From Ecytonucleospora hepatopenaei (taxonomy: Eukaryota > Microsporidia > Enterocytozoonidae), in the NCBI GenBank assembly GCA_026692725.1, contig JAPMUG010000003.1, forward strand, positions 248,001 to 312,000: a DNA stretch of 64,000 nt, read 5' to 3'. The first letter of the stretch is position 1, and each line of letters starts with the position of its first letter. Below, in pieces: positions 37,692 through 47,213 of this stretch. A program made the position numbers and the translations under genes. A model generated the notes under the pieces. The model was given only the letters and a program-made list of their open reading frames with translations, ran no database searches and was not told the origin of the DNA.

Positions 37692-38375
37692 ATGTCTAAC
37701 AACAAACAATATGCACCATACAACATATATGCGCCGGATGGAAATATTTTTCAATTAAAATATGCACATGCAGCTACTGAATTAGGAAATACAACAGTTG
37801 GTTTGACCAATGGACAGATTGCAGTTTTAATGGTTCATAAACCCAAAACAAACAAATATGCATTAGATTCATTGCATAAAATTACAAAAATAGGAAAAAA
37901 TGGACTTTTTGCATTTTCTGGTGTTACAAATGATGGTATTAAATACATAGATTATTTACAGCACAACGTATTAGCTGAAAATATAACAAAAGATAGAGAA
38001 ATACATCCTATTTATGTTTTTGATGATTTATGTTATGAAATGGCATATAATGCACTTTCCAATCAGAGATTATACGGAGCATCAGGGATTCTCATATGCG
38101 AATTTGAAGGAAAACTTCACATTACGGAAGTTGTGCCTAATAGCAGTGTAATTGCTGTTAAAGGCACTTCTATTGGTGCCAGAAATCAATCCGCTAAAAC
38201 AATTTTAAGCGTTCATGCAGATGATTTAGAAGAATTTGATGAAGGGAAATTAATAGAAACATGCCATAAAGCTCTTATAAATGCACATCCAGATGCAAAA
38301 GAACCTTTGGTCGGAGATCAGGTAGAATGTTATGTGGTAAAGGTAGGTGAAAAGCCACGTCAAATTGTTTTGTGA
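37692..38375 (+). CDS. PRE5: 20S proteasome alpha subunit, probably alpha-6
   Basis: Alpha subunits form the outer rings and gate of the 20S core and are not catalytic. The 227-residue protein has the N-terminal alpha signature YNIYAPDGNIFQLKYAHAA, the conserved FSGVTNDGIKYIDYL, and GTSIGARNQSAKT, which resembles alpha-6 (PSMA1/Pre5) more than other alpha subunits. The subunit number is therefore likely but not certain. TTACCC lies five bases before the ATG. Confidence 0.88.
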   Translation: MSNNKQYAPYNIYAPDGNIFQLKYAHAATELGNTTVGLTNGQIAVLMVHKPKTNKYALDSLHKITKIGKNGLFAFSGVTNDGIKYIDYLQHNVLAENITKDREIHPIYVFDDLCYEMAYNALSNQRLYGASGILICEFEGKLHITEVVPNSSVIAVKGTSIGARNQSAKTILSVHADDLEEFDEGKLIETCHKALINAHPDAKEPLVGDQVECYVVKVGEKPRQIVL

Positions 38376-38442
38376 TCTTAAATTTATAATTTATTAGTGA
38401 TATAAATTTATAAATTTACTGCTTCAAATTTAGTTAACATTA

Positions 38443-38576
38443 TTTTTTATTTTTAATGTATTTAGGCAATTTTTTATTTTAATGTATTTAAGTAATTTTT
38501 TATTTTTAATATATTTAAGTAATTTTTTATTTTTAATATATTTAAGTAATTTTTTATTTTTAATGTATTTAAGTAA
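38443..38576. repeat. 27-bp minisatellite, about five copies
   Basis: The unit AATTTTTTATTTTTAATGTA plus TTTAAGT is repeated about five times with single-base changes in the spacer between the convergent proteasome gene and the gene at 38611-39273. Confidence 0.8.
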
Positions 38577-38610
38577 TACCAAAGGTAAAAAATCTTATTT
38601 TATTTTAAAT

Positions 38611-39273
38611 TTATTGTTCATTTTCCCACTTTCCATCTGTTTCTAAATAATAGCAGTGTCTGTGTAAACATTCCTGGTTAATTTCCCTTGCAAATAACTT
38701 TAGACTCTTTGTGTAAATTCCTAAAATTTCTTCATTAAAATCGATTTTTCTTATTTTTTCACATTCTTCAGGCTTAAGGAAAAAAGATTCATCTGTTTCT
38801 TCATTAAAATATTCATTTCTAAATGTTTTTTCATTAAGAATTCTACATCCTTCATCCGCTGCTTGTGGGTTTTGTTTTTCTGAAACAAACTGTTGGTTGC
38901 TTGGATTAATTTGCATTTCTTCATGGTCTGTGTCTTCCACATGCAAACCATTAAGCTTTTTAAATTCTTCATCAAATGGATTTATGTGAGGAATACTTGA
39001 CATTTTATTAGTTAGTGATTGTGACTCCATATTGTTAAAAAACTGATCTAAAACCAACAAACATCTCTGTGCTCCAATATAATAAACATCATCCTTTTTA
39101 TCCGTTTGTAAAAAGACGTCAAAATATTTGCTTATAGTTTTGTGAATATCATGAGAACTGTTGACATCTGTTATGCTATTTATAACTTCAATAAATTCTT
39201 TGTTTTCATCCGTGCAAAAAAGATTGTTGGTATCTGCATCTTTTATAACTTGAATAACTTTTTTTAAAAGCAT
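38611..39273 (-). CDS. Unrecognised acidic protein, 220 aa
   Basis: The N-terminal ~75 residues are helical (LLKKVIQVIKDADTNNLF, HDIHKTISKYFDVFL). The middle (90-145) is polar and probably disordered, rich in Asn, Gln, Glu and Ser. The C-terminus contains LKPEECEKIRKIDFNEEILG and CLHRHCYYLETDGKWENEQ. No domain is recognised. TTTTCCC lies 12 bases before the ATG, which supports the gene and its start. No signal peptide or TM is visible. Confidence 0.6.
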   Translation of the reverse strand: MLLKKVIQVIKDADTNNLFCTDENKEFIEVINSITDVNSSHDIHKTISKYFDVFLQTDKKDDVYYIGAQRCLLVLDQFFNNMESQSLTNKMSSIPHINPFDEEFKKLNGLHVEDTDHEEMQINPSNQQFVSEKQNPQAADEGCRILNEKTFRNEYFNEETDESFFLKPEECEKIRKIDFNEEILGIYTKSLKLFAREINQECLHRHCYYLETDGKWENEQ

Positions 39274-39447
39274 AAAAATACAGGGAAAAAATTAAGCTTA
39301 AAAATATTTATTTTTAGTAAATATTTTGAAAATTATCGACACATTATTTAAAAAATTATTTATTTTAACACATTTTTATCATTTATATTGACAAATAATT
39401 CAATGCATGCAAATAATAATTAAGTTTTATTTATAACTTTAAAAACT

Positions 39448-40500
39448 TTAAGGATGCTCCTCATAAAAAATTCTAAAAATATCTTTCCAAACTTTTAAGT
39501 CAGTAAATATTTGTAAATGTCCTAATTTCTCATAAAACAAAACATCTGCATGTTTGTTGTAATTTGCTAAGTCTTCTGTGTGTTTTGGACCTAAAATTAC
39601 ATCACTTAGTCCATGCATCAAAATTGGCTTTTTAACAAGCTTTAAATTTTCCCTGGTGTTGTATCTAAACAAAGAACTTAAAATTTTGTCATAAGTTGTA
39701 AATGTATCTTTAAAAATTTTGCTTAAAACATATTCCTGCCTTGCAATTTCAAGCGTAGAAAATGGTGCAAGTAAAAATACACACTTTGGCATTTCTGGTA
39801 AATAGCTACCGTCGAAAGGAATTTCTTTATGTTTAAATTCATCAAGATTTATTTTGCTTATTTTATTTTTAACCTTATTATTTTGGTATTCCTCCTCACT
39901 GGTAGAAAAATCATCTGATGATCCTGCATTCTCCTCAAACTCTATACTGTCCTCTGTATTTTTTATCGCTTCTATTAAACTTGGTTGTTCTATTTTCTTA
40001 TTTAATGCATATTTATACCTGAAATAATCTACGGTTAAAGCACATCCAAATGAATGACCAATGAAAGTGGTGTTTTTTACGCTATAATTTTTAAGCGTCC
40101 ATTTAAAACCTGCATCTATATCCATTGCACATCCATTTTGTGTAAAAAGTGTTGTATTTTCTCCAAACATTCTATAATCTACAATTACAAAAACTAGCGG
40201 TCTTTTTGCTAAAGAAAGAATTTTATCAATATCCATATATTCTACTGTCGAAAACCTTTCTAAACTTTTTCCATGCATAAAAATAAATGCATCTGTTTCC
40301 AAAAGACTTTTGTTGCCCTCTTCTTTAAATTGTGCATGATTGTCGTAAACCATAGCACCTATTGTTTCTCCATCCTCTGTTTTGTAATATTTATTATTTT
40401 TAAAATTTTTATAAAAGTCTTTGTCCCGTCTAAAAGTTTCCGTTCCAAAAACAAGTTTTGTTGCAATGGATAAAATTTCATCAAACTCTTTCTTTTTCAT
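39448..40500 (-). CDS. Alpha/beta hydrolase, ABHD12/13 (Bem46)-like
   Basis: The 350-residue enzyme has an oxyanion-loop FMHGKSLERF, a DYRMFGENTTLF segment typical of the Bem46/ABHD12-13 group, the nucleophile elbow GHSFG (Ser150), and the late catalytic elements HGLSDVILGP (Asp) and EKLGHLQIF (His). A ~55-residue acidic low-complexity insert (IKNTEDSIEFEENAGSSDDF and on) lies in the cap region. The group acts on lysophospholipids or monoacylglycerols, but the substrate here is open. The start is the second in-frame ATG, preceded by CTACCCTT; the first ATG at 40536 adds 12 unlikely residues. No TM anchor is seen. Confidence 0.75.
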   Translation of the reverse strand: MKKKEFDEILSIATKLVFGTETFRRDKDFYKNFKNNKYYKTEDGETIGAMVYDNHAQFKEEGNKSLLETDAFIFMHGKSLERFSTVEYMDIDKILSLAKRPLVFVIVDYRMFGENTTLFTQNGCAMDIDAGFKWTLKNYSVKNTTFIGHSFGCALTVDYFRYKYALNKKIEQPSLIEAIKNTEDSIEFEENAGSSDDFSTSEEEYQNNKVKNKISKINLDEFKHKEIPFDGSYLPEMPKCVFLLAPFSTLEIARQEYVLSKIFKDTFTTYDKILSSLFRYNTRENLKLVKKPILMHGLSDVILGPKHTEDLANYNKHADVLFYEKLGHLQIFTDLKVWKDIFRIFYEEHP

Positions 40501-40508
40501 AAGGGTAG
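40501..40508 (-). promoter_or_regulatory. CTACCCTT motif fixing the hydrolase start
   Basis: The motif abuts the ATG at 40500 on the coding strand and selects it over the in-frame ATG 36 bases upstream. Confidence 0.55.
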
Positions 40509-40567
40509 AAATTATGTAAATATAATGATTTATCATTTAAATTAAAGCATACTTTACCATGTATAAA

Positions 40568-41086
40568 CTATCTAAATTTATTTAAATACAAAATTAAGCT
40601 TAAACTACAAATGCCAAACATTGTTACCATAACGATTCTAAACAGTTTGTTAAATTTACAGAAAAGTTTTTCTATAAGGTTAAAACATTCTACTTCACAT
40701 TTTCCTCCTTCGCAACATCCCAACTTTTCTCTAACAAACTTTTGGTTGATATTTGACAATATTTTGTATTTTATTTCAACCCACTTGTTTATAAATTTCA
40801 TAAAATCATCCACTCTTAGCAAAATAAGCAATACCATGTTCATAAAAATAACTGACCCTATTACATACAGTTTGTTACATTTTTTTGCCGTGTGTATTCC
40901 TAGCACTGCGGATAGAATACCCAGAGCAGATATAAAAATTAGAAGCAACAGGTTTGTGTATTTTAAGTTGAGAACTGCATGTAAATTATCATAAACAATT
41001 GTTGAAACTATTAGAAGTGCTGAATTTCCTATTAACAATAATGCGTTTAACAAATAAAACAGAAAAAGCATGTAAAACACATGCAT
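40568..41086 (-). CDS. Tetraspanin-like four-TM protein
   Basis: The 172-residue protein has TM helices near 4-30, 44-64, 72-91 and 148-167. The loop between TM3 and TM4 (about 92-147) contains a Cys-Cys-Glu-Gly motif at 124-127 and three further Cys (130, 134, 143). That layout, with a larger second loop bearing CCxG and paired Cys, is the hallmark of tetraspanins, although the loop is half the usual size. Tetraspanins organise membrane protein assemblies. An alternative is an unrelated small four-TM protein. The spacing to the TBC gene is only 46 bp. Confidence 0.5.
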   Translation of the reverse strand: MHVFYMLFLFYLLNALLLIGNSALLIVSTIVYDNLHAVLNLKYTNLLLLIFISALGILSAVLGIHTAKKCNKLYVIGSVIFMNMVLLILLRVDDFMKFINKWVEIKYKILSNINQKFVREKLGCCEGGKCEVECFNLIEKLFCKFNKLFRIVMVTMFGICSLSLILYLNKFR

Positions 41087-41132
41087 TAAAATATAAACAA
41101 AACGTAAAACAAAACAAAGAAGGAAATATTGC

Positions 41133-42026
41133 TTAATATTTATTCATATATTCTTCAACTATTGTTACAACAGTATAAGGTTCTATATATACATTTTCTA
41201 AGTTACCCAGAAAAAGCATAAAATCATCATAATTTTTGTGAGAGGTAAAAGTTTTAAGGTCCTCTTCAAAATATTTTAAAATTGCAGCAGTAAAAAAATA
41301 AAAAACATCAAAACCATAAAATAAAAAGTAATCCCACACCTTGAGACGCAGACTTGAAAATCGAGTAAAATATGTCAAAAACCACTTAAAAATTACAAAA
41401 TCAACGTCACACATGATATTTTTGTCCTTTTCAACAAAATATACCTTTTCAAACAATTTTCTATCAATTTCAAACAAAGTTTGTTTTTGGTTACGTGAAA
41501 TTTCAGGCATTAAAGAAAGTTTTTTGTCAAAAATTGATGTTTTTCTATTTCTGAAATAAATTGCATTTTTAAAAAGAATATATGCTGTATTTTTATCAAA
41601 AATGGTCAATATAAATGCACCGATATCACTCATTCCCTGGCAATAACCTATGTTTTTGTGTTCTTTAGCAAATTTTATTAGTAATTTTTCTAAATTTTCT
41701 TTTTTACCTTCGTCTTTAATTGTTCTTGCCACATCTACGCTTATCTGGTGAAATTCGTTTGTTTTATCTGTTTCTTTTTCATTATAAATATTTTTATTAT
41801 CTGAATTATTTTGTATATTATCGTGTTTTATTTCGTTAAAATTATCTTCCAAGAGATTTTTCCAGTATTTTTCTCTATTTTTTTCAAAATCTACTTTTTG
41901 AAGCATTTTCTCTGCAATAATTTTATGTCTAAAACTATCTTTATCTGATTCTTTTGACATTATCTTTTCATCTACTAATTTAACCTTGCTTTTTTGTTGT
42001 TTTTTTAATTTACAGAAAAAACACAT
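41133..42026 (-). CDS. TBC-domain Rab GTPase-activating protein
   Basis: TBC proteins speed GTP hydrolysis on Rab GTPases in vesicle traffic. The 297-residue protein has both catalytic fingers: the arginine finger ISVDVARTI (Arg101) and the glutamine finger IGYCQGMSD (Gln130). Further family elements are KWFLTYFTRFSSLRLKVWDY and FFTAAILKYF. A Lys/Asn/Asp-rich insert (62-92) precedes the Arg finger. There are no other domains, which is the minimal form. The Rab partner is not known. Confidence 0.87.
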   Translation of the reverse strand: MCFFCKLKKQQKSKVKLVDEKIMSKESDKDSFRHKIIAEKMLQKVDFEKNREKYWKNLLEDNFNEIKHDNIQNNSDNKNIYNEKETDKTNEFHQISVDVARTIKDEGKKENLEKLLIKFAKEHKNIGYCQGMSDIGAFILTIFDKNTAYILFKNAIYFRNRKTSIFDKKLSLMPEISRNQKQTLFEIDRKLFEKVYFVEKDKNIMCDVDFVIFKWFLTYFTRFSSLRLKVWDYFLFYGFDVFYFFTAAILKYFEEDLKTFTSHKNYDDFMLFLGNLENVYIEPYTVVTIVEEYMNKY

Positions 42027-42159
42027 GTTTTTTGTTTGTTTTTTATTTTAAACAAAAGTAAAACAAATGCAATAAGTCATGCTGTCATTCACTTTAATTT
42101 AAAATTTTGTAAAAACTGTCACTTATTAAAACAAACATGACAAAATTTACCCCACTCAA

Positions 42160-42858
42160 ATGCAGCAAAACCTGACTTCAAAAAATAATTATAAACCAGG
42201 GAGAAAATCTCTTTTTATGCTTGCTACACTTTGTACACAGATTTTACACCAAAGACAAGTGGTAAGAAAACAGCTGCAAAGAGCACAAATTTTAATTTCA
42301 GATCCGATGCAAAAAACGTCAAGAAAAAATTTTTATCCATCAAATGATAGCCAAAATTTTTTTCAAAATCTTTCACCTTACGAAGAAAGAAAAAACAGAG
42401 AAAAAGAGGAAATAGAAAAGACAGCAAAAAGATTTATAAAAAAATTAAAAATAACAAAAAGTAAACTATTAGAAAAAGAAAATTACAAAAACATTGACTT
42501 TAGAAAAGCCCAAAAATCTGTTAAGGAACATGAAATAAACAAAGGACCATGGACAGAAGAGGAAGACAATTTACTTAGAGAATTGGTTGAATTTTTTGGT
42601 CCTCGTAATTGGTCTTACATTAGCAACATTATACGTACGCGAATAGGAAAGCAGTGTCGGGAAAGGTGGCACAATCACCTGGATCCAACCATAAATAAAA
42701 AATCTTTTTCAGATGATGAAAAACAGAAGATTCTACAATTACATAAATTGCATGGAAATAAGTGGAGTTTGATAGCGATGGAATTGCCAGGAAGAACAGA
42801 CAATTCAGTAAAAAATTTTTGGTATTCACAGTGTAAGAAAGGATCAAAGATGAATTAA
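42160..42858 (+). CDS. Two-repeat Myb DNA-binding protein
   Basis: Residues 128-176 and 179-226 are two Myb repeats (GPWTEEEDNLLRELVEFFG, GKQCRERWHNHLDP; SFSDDEKQKILQLHKLHG, GRTDNSVKNFWYSQ), the R2R3 arrangement of c-Myb and Bas1-type factors. In the second repeat the first Trp is replaced by Phe, a common variant. The N-terminal 120 residues are Lys/Gln/Asn-rich. The protein is a likely sequence-specific transcription factor; the target motif would be near AACNG by family analogy. TTACCCC lies nine bases before the ATG. Confidence 0.88.
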   Translation: MQQNLTSKNNYKPGRKSLFMLATLCTQILHQRQVVRKQLQRAQILISDPMQKTSRKNFYPSNDSQNFFQNLSPYEERKNREKEEIEKTAKRFIKKLKITKSKLLEKENYKNIDFRKAQKSVKEHEINKGPWTEEEDNLLRELVEFFGPRNWSYISNIIRTRIGKQCRERWHNHLDPTINKKSFSDDEKQKILQLHKLHGNKWSLIAMELPGRTDNSVKNFWYSQCKKGSKMN

Positions 42859-42930
42859 ATTTGATAATATTCTTTAGTTTTATGATATTTTATTTATTAA
42901 AAGTATAACAAATAGCTATTAATTAATAAT

Positions 42931-43608
42931 TTATTCATCCTCTTCATCACTATCTTTTTCCATTCCAATTGTTCCACTATGTTTTTTACCTTCTGATGGT
43001 AAAATAATTGTATCCTGAGAAAAAATATTTAATTTTTCTTCCTTGGCTAATCTAAGAGTCTGTTCAAAGATTCCAGGATCAACCCCATAAAATGGATCTC
43101 TTCCTCCATAAATAAATGCCAGACCTGCTCTCACCATGTACAAGTTGATTATTTTATACTGATCACCATCTTCTAAATAAAGCAGTCCTAGGATTCTTCC
43201 AAATCTGTCAATGTGCAAAAATTGTACTGCTACTATTTTCTTAAATACCAGGTGAGACATGTAATCTTTTGCCATCTGTGCATATGGTTGATCTTCTTTT
43301 CCATTTCTACCCATTTCAGGAGAGTCTATTCCACACACTCTCATCCTAAAAAGACGATAATCAACTAATCTTTCTCCATTTTCTCCTATTAAATCTTCAT
43401 ATTTCTCATCATTTACCTGCATCACGCTTATTGTATCCCCATCTACTACGTCAACCACGCACATTTTTAAGAAAGAACCCTTTGGAATTGCTTTGGGTCG
43501 GGTATATTTCTCATTATTAAAAATTAATGAATTTTCTTCAAACTTCCTGTTAAGAAAGTTTTCTGTAAATTTGAAATTTTCAAAATCATAAAAATTAAAA
43601 TTTGTCAT
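42931..43608 (-). CDS. Staphylococcal-nuclease-fold (TNase) endonuclease
   Basis: The 225-residue protein carries one SNase domain (about 47-200). Residues corresponding to the catalytic set are present: DGDTI (Asp58), R90, D95 and E98 in RVCGIDSPE, and Arg138 in DRFGRILG, together with QPYAQMAK and NLYMVRAGLAFIYGG. So it is probably an active Ca-dependent nuclease. No signal peptide or TM is seen, unlike Lcl3. The C-terminus is acidic. Single-domain SNases occur in fungi and bacteria; vertical or lateral origin cannot be judged here. Confidence 0.88.
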   Translation of the reverse strand: MTNFNFYDFENFKFTENFLNRKFEENSLIFNNEKYTRPKAIPKGSFLKMCVVDVVDGDTISVMQVNDEKYEDLIGENGERLVDYRLFRMRVCGIDSPEMGRNGKEDQPYAQMAKDYMSHLVFKKIVAVQFLHIDRFGRILGLLYLEDGDQYKIINLYMVRAGLAFIYGGRDPFYGVDPGIFEQTLRLAKEEKLNIFSQDTIILPSEGKKHSGTIGMEKDSDEEDE

Positions 43609-43777
43609 GAGGTATATTAATTTTTAAAATAAAAAATACAACAAAAAATTAAAAAAGTTTAAAATATAAGACAAATAATTTATATATGTAACTACAGTAT
43701 AAAAAATCTATACATTCTAACACAACAACAAACAATTATTTTTAATAAACCAGACTTATCCTTAAAATCTATAAAAT

Positions 43778-45001
43778 TCAGTTAGCAATTGAATCATTTC
43801 TTTTTGCCCTGTAATATCCTCCCTTAACAAGTAGCTCCTCATTAGTTGGTGGTAGCTTATCCAATTCTGCCATTTTATTCTCAATTTCCTTGTTTATTTC
43901 TTCAATTTCATCCCTAAACACCTTAGTTCTCTCGGTAAAGTGCTCATCTGCATTTTCCCTTGCCTTAAGAACCATTTCAATTGCGTCTTCCAGACTTTTA
44001 CTGTCCTTTGGAAGTTTAATTCTATTTTTGAGCAAGTCACTTACCAAATCCAAATTAAGGTTAAAATTAGAAGTGGCTTTTATTTGTTGTAAATCAATCA
44101 AAAGCCTATCAAAAACCTTAGCATCAAATTCACTAATTTTTTTATAAAGTCCCTCAATTTTCTTCCTTAGCAATGAAATTTCGTCCTTTATTTTATTTTT
44201 ACTGTCTTCATTTTCCTTAGCCATTAAAATTTCCTTTTCCAACTTTTTAAACTCAACCTCCAATGCATGCAACTCCCCTCTTTTTTCTTCTCTAAGGGTA
44301 TAAAGATTTGTCTTCTGTTCCTTTAGCATTTTTATTTTTTCATTTAGCTGGTCAATTTCAGGGTGTTTCTTCTTTGATTCCTCATGTAACTTGTCCAACT
44401 CTGCCTTGTACTCATTAGACTTGTCCGTCCTGGTTCCAATTTCCTTATTAAGCTTTGCTATTTGTCCCTTTACTTCTTTGAATCTTACTTCAAGGTTTTT
44501 TAAAGTTTTTAAATTTTCCTTAACATCTCCCAATTTTTCCTTCTTAGAAGAAAGCGCAGATAACTCAGATGCTATTTGCCTTTCCTCTGTTGCTGTGTGT
44601 GTTTTTCTTATCAAATTGACGTTCAGCTGTTCAATTCTCTGGTCAATCTGTTCCTCTGTCATAACACCTGCACCTGTCTCATTGTTAGTTCTAAGTTCAT
44701 CAATTTTCTTTTTAATGATGTCATTTTCATTATGCAGTGCACTTCTTTCGTCCTTAAAAACTTTTAACTCTGCCTTTATTTCCTGCAACTTTGACAAGAT
44801 TATGCTCCTTGGGCTGTTATCTTTTTCCTTTTTAATGATTTCATGTATTCTTGAGCTAAGTAACTTTATGTCATCGTCAATCTTTTTGAGCTGGTCGTTT
44901 ATTCCTCGTATATTTTTGAGGATTAGTCCTTTGCCTGGTATGTCCAATTTCTTGCTATCAAATTTATTGTCATTTTTATTTTTCAATGATACCTGGTCCA
45001 T
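43778..45001 (-). CDS. BFR1: Bfr1-like coiled-coil mRNP protein
   Basis: Bfr1 associates with polysomes and the ER and helps nuclear segregation and secretion in yeast. The 407-residue protein is almost wholly coiled coil. The diagnostic element is GVMTEEQIDQRIEQLNVNLI followed by TATEERQIASELSALSSKK, matching the Bfr1 segment that predicts a short hairpin. The C-terminal LPPTNEELLVKGGYYRAKR is a further conserved-looking end. TTACCCTT directly precedes the ATG. Generic coiled coils could mimic parts, but the hairpin element is specific. Confidence 0.78.
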   Translation of the reverse strand: MDQVSLKNKNDNKFDSKKLDIPGKGLILKNIRGINDQLKKIDDDIKLLSSRIHEIIKKEKDNSPRSIILSKLQEIKAELKVFKDERSALHNENDIIKKKIDELRTNNETGAGVMTEEQIDQRIEQLNVNLIRKTHTATEERQIASELSALSSKKEKLGDVKENLKTLKNLEVRFKEVKGQIAKLNKEIGTRTDKSNEYKAELDKLHEESKKKHPEIDQLNEKIKMLKEQKTNLYTLREEKRGELHALEVEFKKLEKEILMAKENEDSKNKIKDEISLLRKKIEGLYKKISEFDAKVFDRLLIDLQQIKATSNFNLNLDLVSDLLKNRIKLPKDSKSLEDAIEMVLKARENADEHFTERTKVFRDEIEEINKEIENKMAELDKLPPTNEELLVKGGYYRAKRNDSIAN

Positions 45002-45467
45002 AAGGGTAAAATTTTAAAAAAATAAAAACATAGAGAAAATGATTTTAAATAGTTTATATTAAGATATAAAATATATTTAACCTTATTTTAATAAAATTTA
45101 TTTAATATAAATGTTTAAATCAATTAAAGCTACTTATTACAATTTTTTAACGATAAAATTATATTTGACAGTAAAAATATATGACAAAAATTAGATACAT
45201 CATTTTAAAATGATATTTTTATTTTTTATTATTTTTTATGATTTTCTAACTCATTTAGTTAGTTTTTTCATCACAAAAAAGGCCAATTTTTACAAAATTT
45301 TATAAAGAACAAAAATTTTATTAAACGTTAAAAAAGTATAAAATATTTAATATGTTGAATGTTTTTTATTTAGTAAATTTAACTATTTCAATTGCTATAA
45401 ACAATTTAATATTAGAACATCTCTTTATTTATTTTTTAGTTTCAAAATTATTTTGCCCATCATAACA
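45002..45467. other. AT-rich divergent promoter region
   Basis: This 466-bp spacer separates the starts of BFR1 and the PUF gene. It is AT-rich with a small hairpin CTAACTCATTTAGTTAG near 45247-45263. I see no gene, RNA or tandem repeat. Confidence 0.5.
45451..45458 (+). promoter_or_regulatory. TTTTGCCC motif fixing the PUF start
   Basis: The motif lies nine bases before the ATG at 45468. The in-frame TTG inside the motif would add five residues and is not a plausible start. Confidence 0.55.
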
Positions 45468-47213
45468 ATGGTTCAACATACGCAACAAAATATAAAAAGA
45501 GACATGCATTCAAAAGAACTCATGGATAGCAGGAGAGATGTGAGTGACAGGAAAACTGATTTATTTGACTCAAAAACCATTGATTTTTTTAAACTTAATA
45601 ATTTATATTCTTATTACAAAAGTGATCAAAATCTATTTGACCTAAATTTGAAGCAGGAAAAGACCAAAGAATTGCAAAGTGAAAAATTTAATGAAAGTTT
45701 ACAGAGAAAATCTAAGAATTTTTTAGGTTCAGGAAAAGGCAATTTACCCCATCAAATTTTTTCTGCTTCTAAAACTGAAAAATCCCATGGGTTAGACACG
45801 GATTTTTTATTCAATTCCCTTGCAAATGTTTTTAGGGAAGAAGCATCCATGGTTCAGCAAATAGACATTGACTTTCCAGAATATCATTCTACAGAGGCAA
45901 CAAAAGAAGATTGTTTTAAAAGAATGTCACCTGTCGGAACACATGCAACAAACACAGATTTACTGCTTAAACTTTGTTCACACAGGGAAAAGGAAGTTAA
46001 AATAGCAGAAATTTTCAGTAAGACAGTAAAAGTCAGTGATTCTTTTTTAAGTGAAAATATAAAGAAAAGTGTCGATCTAAAGGAAGGTGATGATGATAAG
46101 ATGAACATTTATATTTCTTCAAATGCACAAAGCAACAAAAATAAGGAAACATTAAATAAAAAAGCACCTGTTTTGACTTCTAAAAAATTCCTTTCTGACA
46201 TTCCTGCCATAAATGCATATTTTGAGAAATATTTGACAGGGGTGCAGCACCCTACAGGATCAAACGTTACTGTCTTAATTTGTCAGGATCAGGAAGGAAG
46301 TAGATTTATACAGAATATAATTGATGGTTTTAGTACAAAGGAAGTTTCTTTGTTTTTCTCTGAAATTGAAGAACATGCACTTGAATTATCCACTAATCTG
46401 TTTGGGAATTACGTAATTCAAAAGATAATTTCCCTTCTCTCCGATTCCCAGCGTGAGAAAATTTCGCATAAATTCAGAAAAAACATTTACGTACTTTCCA
46501 CTCATGTATATGGCTGTAGAGTTATACAGAAGCTAATTGATCATACAAATGAAATAGATTTTATAATTGAAGAGTTACAAGATCATATTATTGAGTTAAT
46601 TGCTTCTCCCAATGGAAACCATGTGATACAAAAATGTATTGATCGCGCCCATTCCAGCAAGTGGACCAGTGCGTTTATCAACAGAATCATATGGGTATTT
46701 GAGGCAGATTGCATTAACCTGGCACAGCAGCGCTACGGCTGCCGCGTCCTCCAGCGCCTCTTTGAAATAAATTCAGCAGAAAAGGTGGCAAAGCTTTTGG
46801 ACATAACAGTAGAAAACACAGGCAAATTGATAAATGACAGGTATGGCAATTATGTGATTCAGCATTTGATACAAACAGATTTTAATCACAAAGAAGTGAT
46901 ATTTAGTTACATAATAGAAAATGCAGTGGAGTTAAGCAAGTTTAAGTTTAGCAGCAACGTAATAGAAAAGTGCATATGCAAAGCAAGCAAAAAGCAGCTC
47001 ACGCAGTTTTTATCAACGTTTTCACAGCTTCAGGAAGGAAAGCCAGCACTCTTTTACATGTGCACAGATATGTATGCAAATTATGTTGTGCAGAAGTTTT
47101 ATGACACAGTGGATGAAGAGTTAAAAGAAAAAATGAAGGTGATGGTAGGAAAATTTTTAAAGGACATTAAGGTGATACCATTTACAAAGCATATTTTATC
47201 AAAGTTAAGTTAG
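45468..47213 (+). CDS. PUF (Pumilio-family) RNA-binding protein
   Basis: PUF proteins bind UGUR-type elements in 3' UTRs and repress or localise mRNAs. The 581-residue protein has a polar N-terminal half and, from about residue 255, eight PUF repeats. Repeat cores include GSRFIQNII, GNYVIQKII, YGCRVIQKLI, GNHVIQKCI, YGCRVLQRLF, YGNYVIQHLI, SSNVIEKCI and YANYVVQKFY. These base-contact triplets (SR/Q, NY/Q, CR/Q, NH/Q, CR/Q, NY/Q, SN/E, NY/Q) are close to the classical Puf3/Pumilio set, so recognition of UGUA-like RNA is likely. The gene shows raised GC in the repeats near 46650-46760. Confidence 0.92.
   Translation: MVQHTQQNIKRDMHSKELMDSRRDVSDRKTDLFDSKTIDFFKLNNLYSYYKSDQNLFDLNLKQEKTKELQSEKFNESLQRKSKNFLGSGKGNLPHQIFSASKTEKSHGLDTDFLFNSLANVFREEASMVQQIDIDFPEYHSTEATKEDCFKRMSPVGTHATNTDLLLKLCSHREKEVKIAEIFSKTVKVSDSFLSENIKKSVDLKEGDDDKMNIYISSNAQSNKNKETLNKKAPVLTSKKFLSDIPAINAYFEKYLTGVQHPTGSNVTVLICQDQEGSRFIQNIIDGFSTKEVSLFFSEIEEHALELSTNLFGNYVIQKIISLLSDSQREKISHKFRKNIYVLSTHVYGCRVIQKLIDHTNEIDFIIEELQDHIIELIASPNGNHVIQKCIDRAHSSKWTSAFINRIIWVFEADCINLAQQRYGCRVLQRLFEINSAEKVAKLLDITVENTGKLINDRYGNYVIQHLIQTDFNHKEVIFSYIIENAVELSKFKFSSNVIEKCICKASKKQLTQFLSTFSQLQEGKPALFYMCTDMYANYVVQKFYDTVDEELKEKMKVMVGKFLKDIKVIPFTKHILSKLS

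Noticed and set aside
44391..45017. Plus-strand 208-aa frame opposite BFR1
   Set aside because: Antisense shadow; the BFR1 frame has family motifs and a start-proximal CCC motif.
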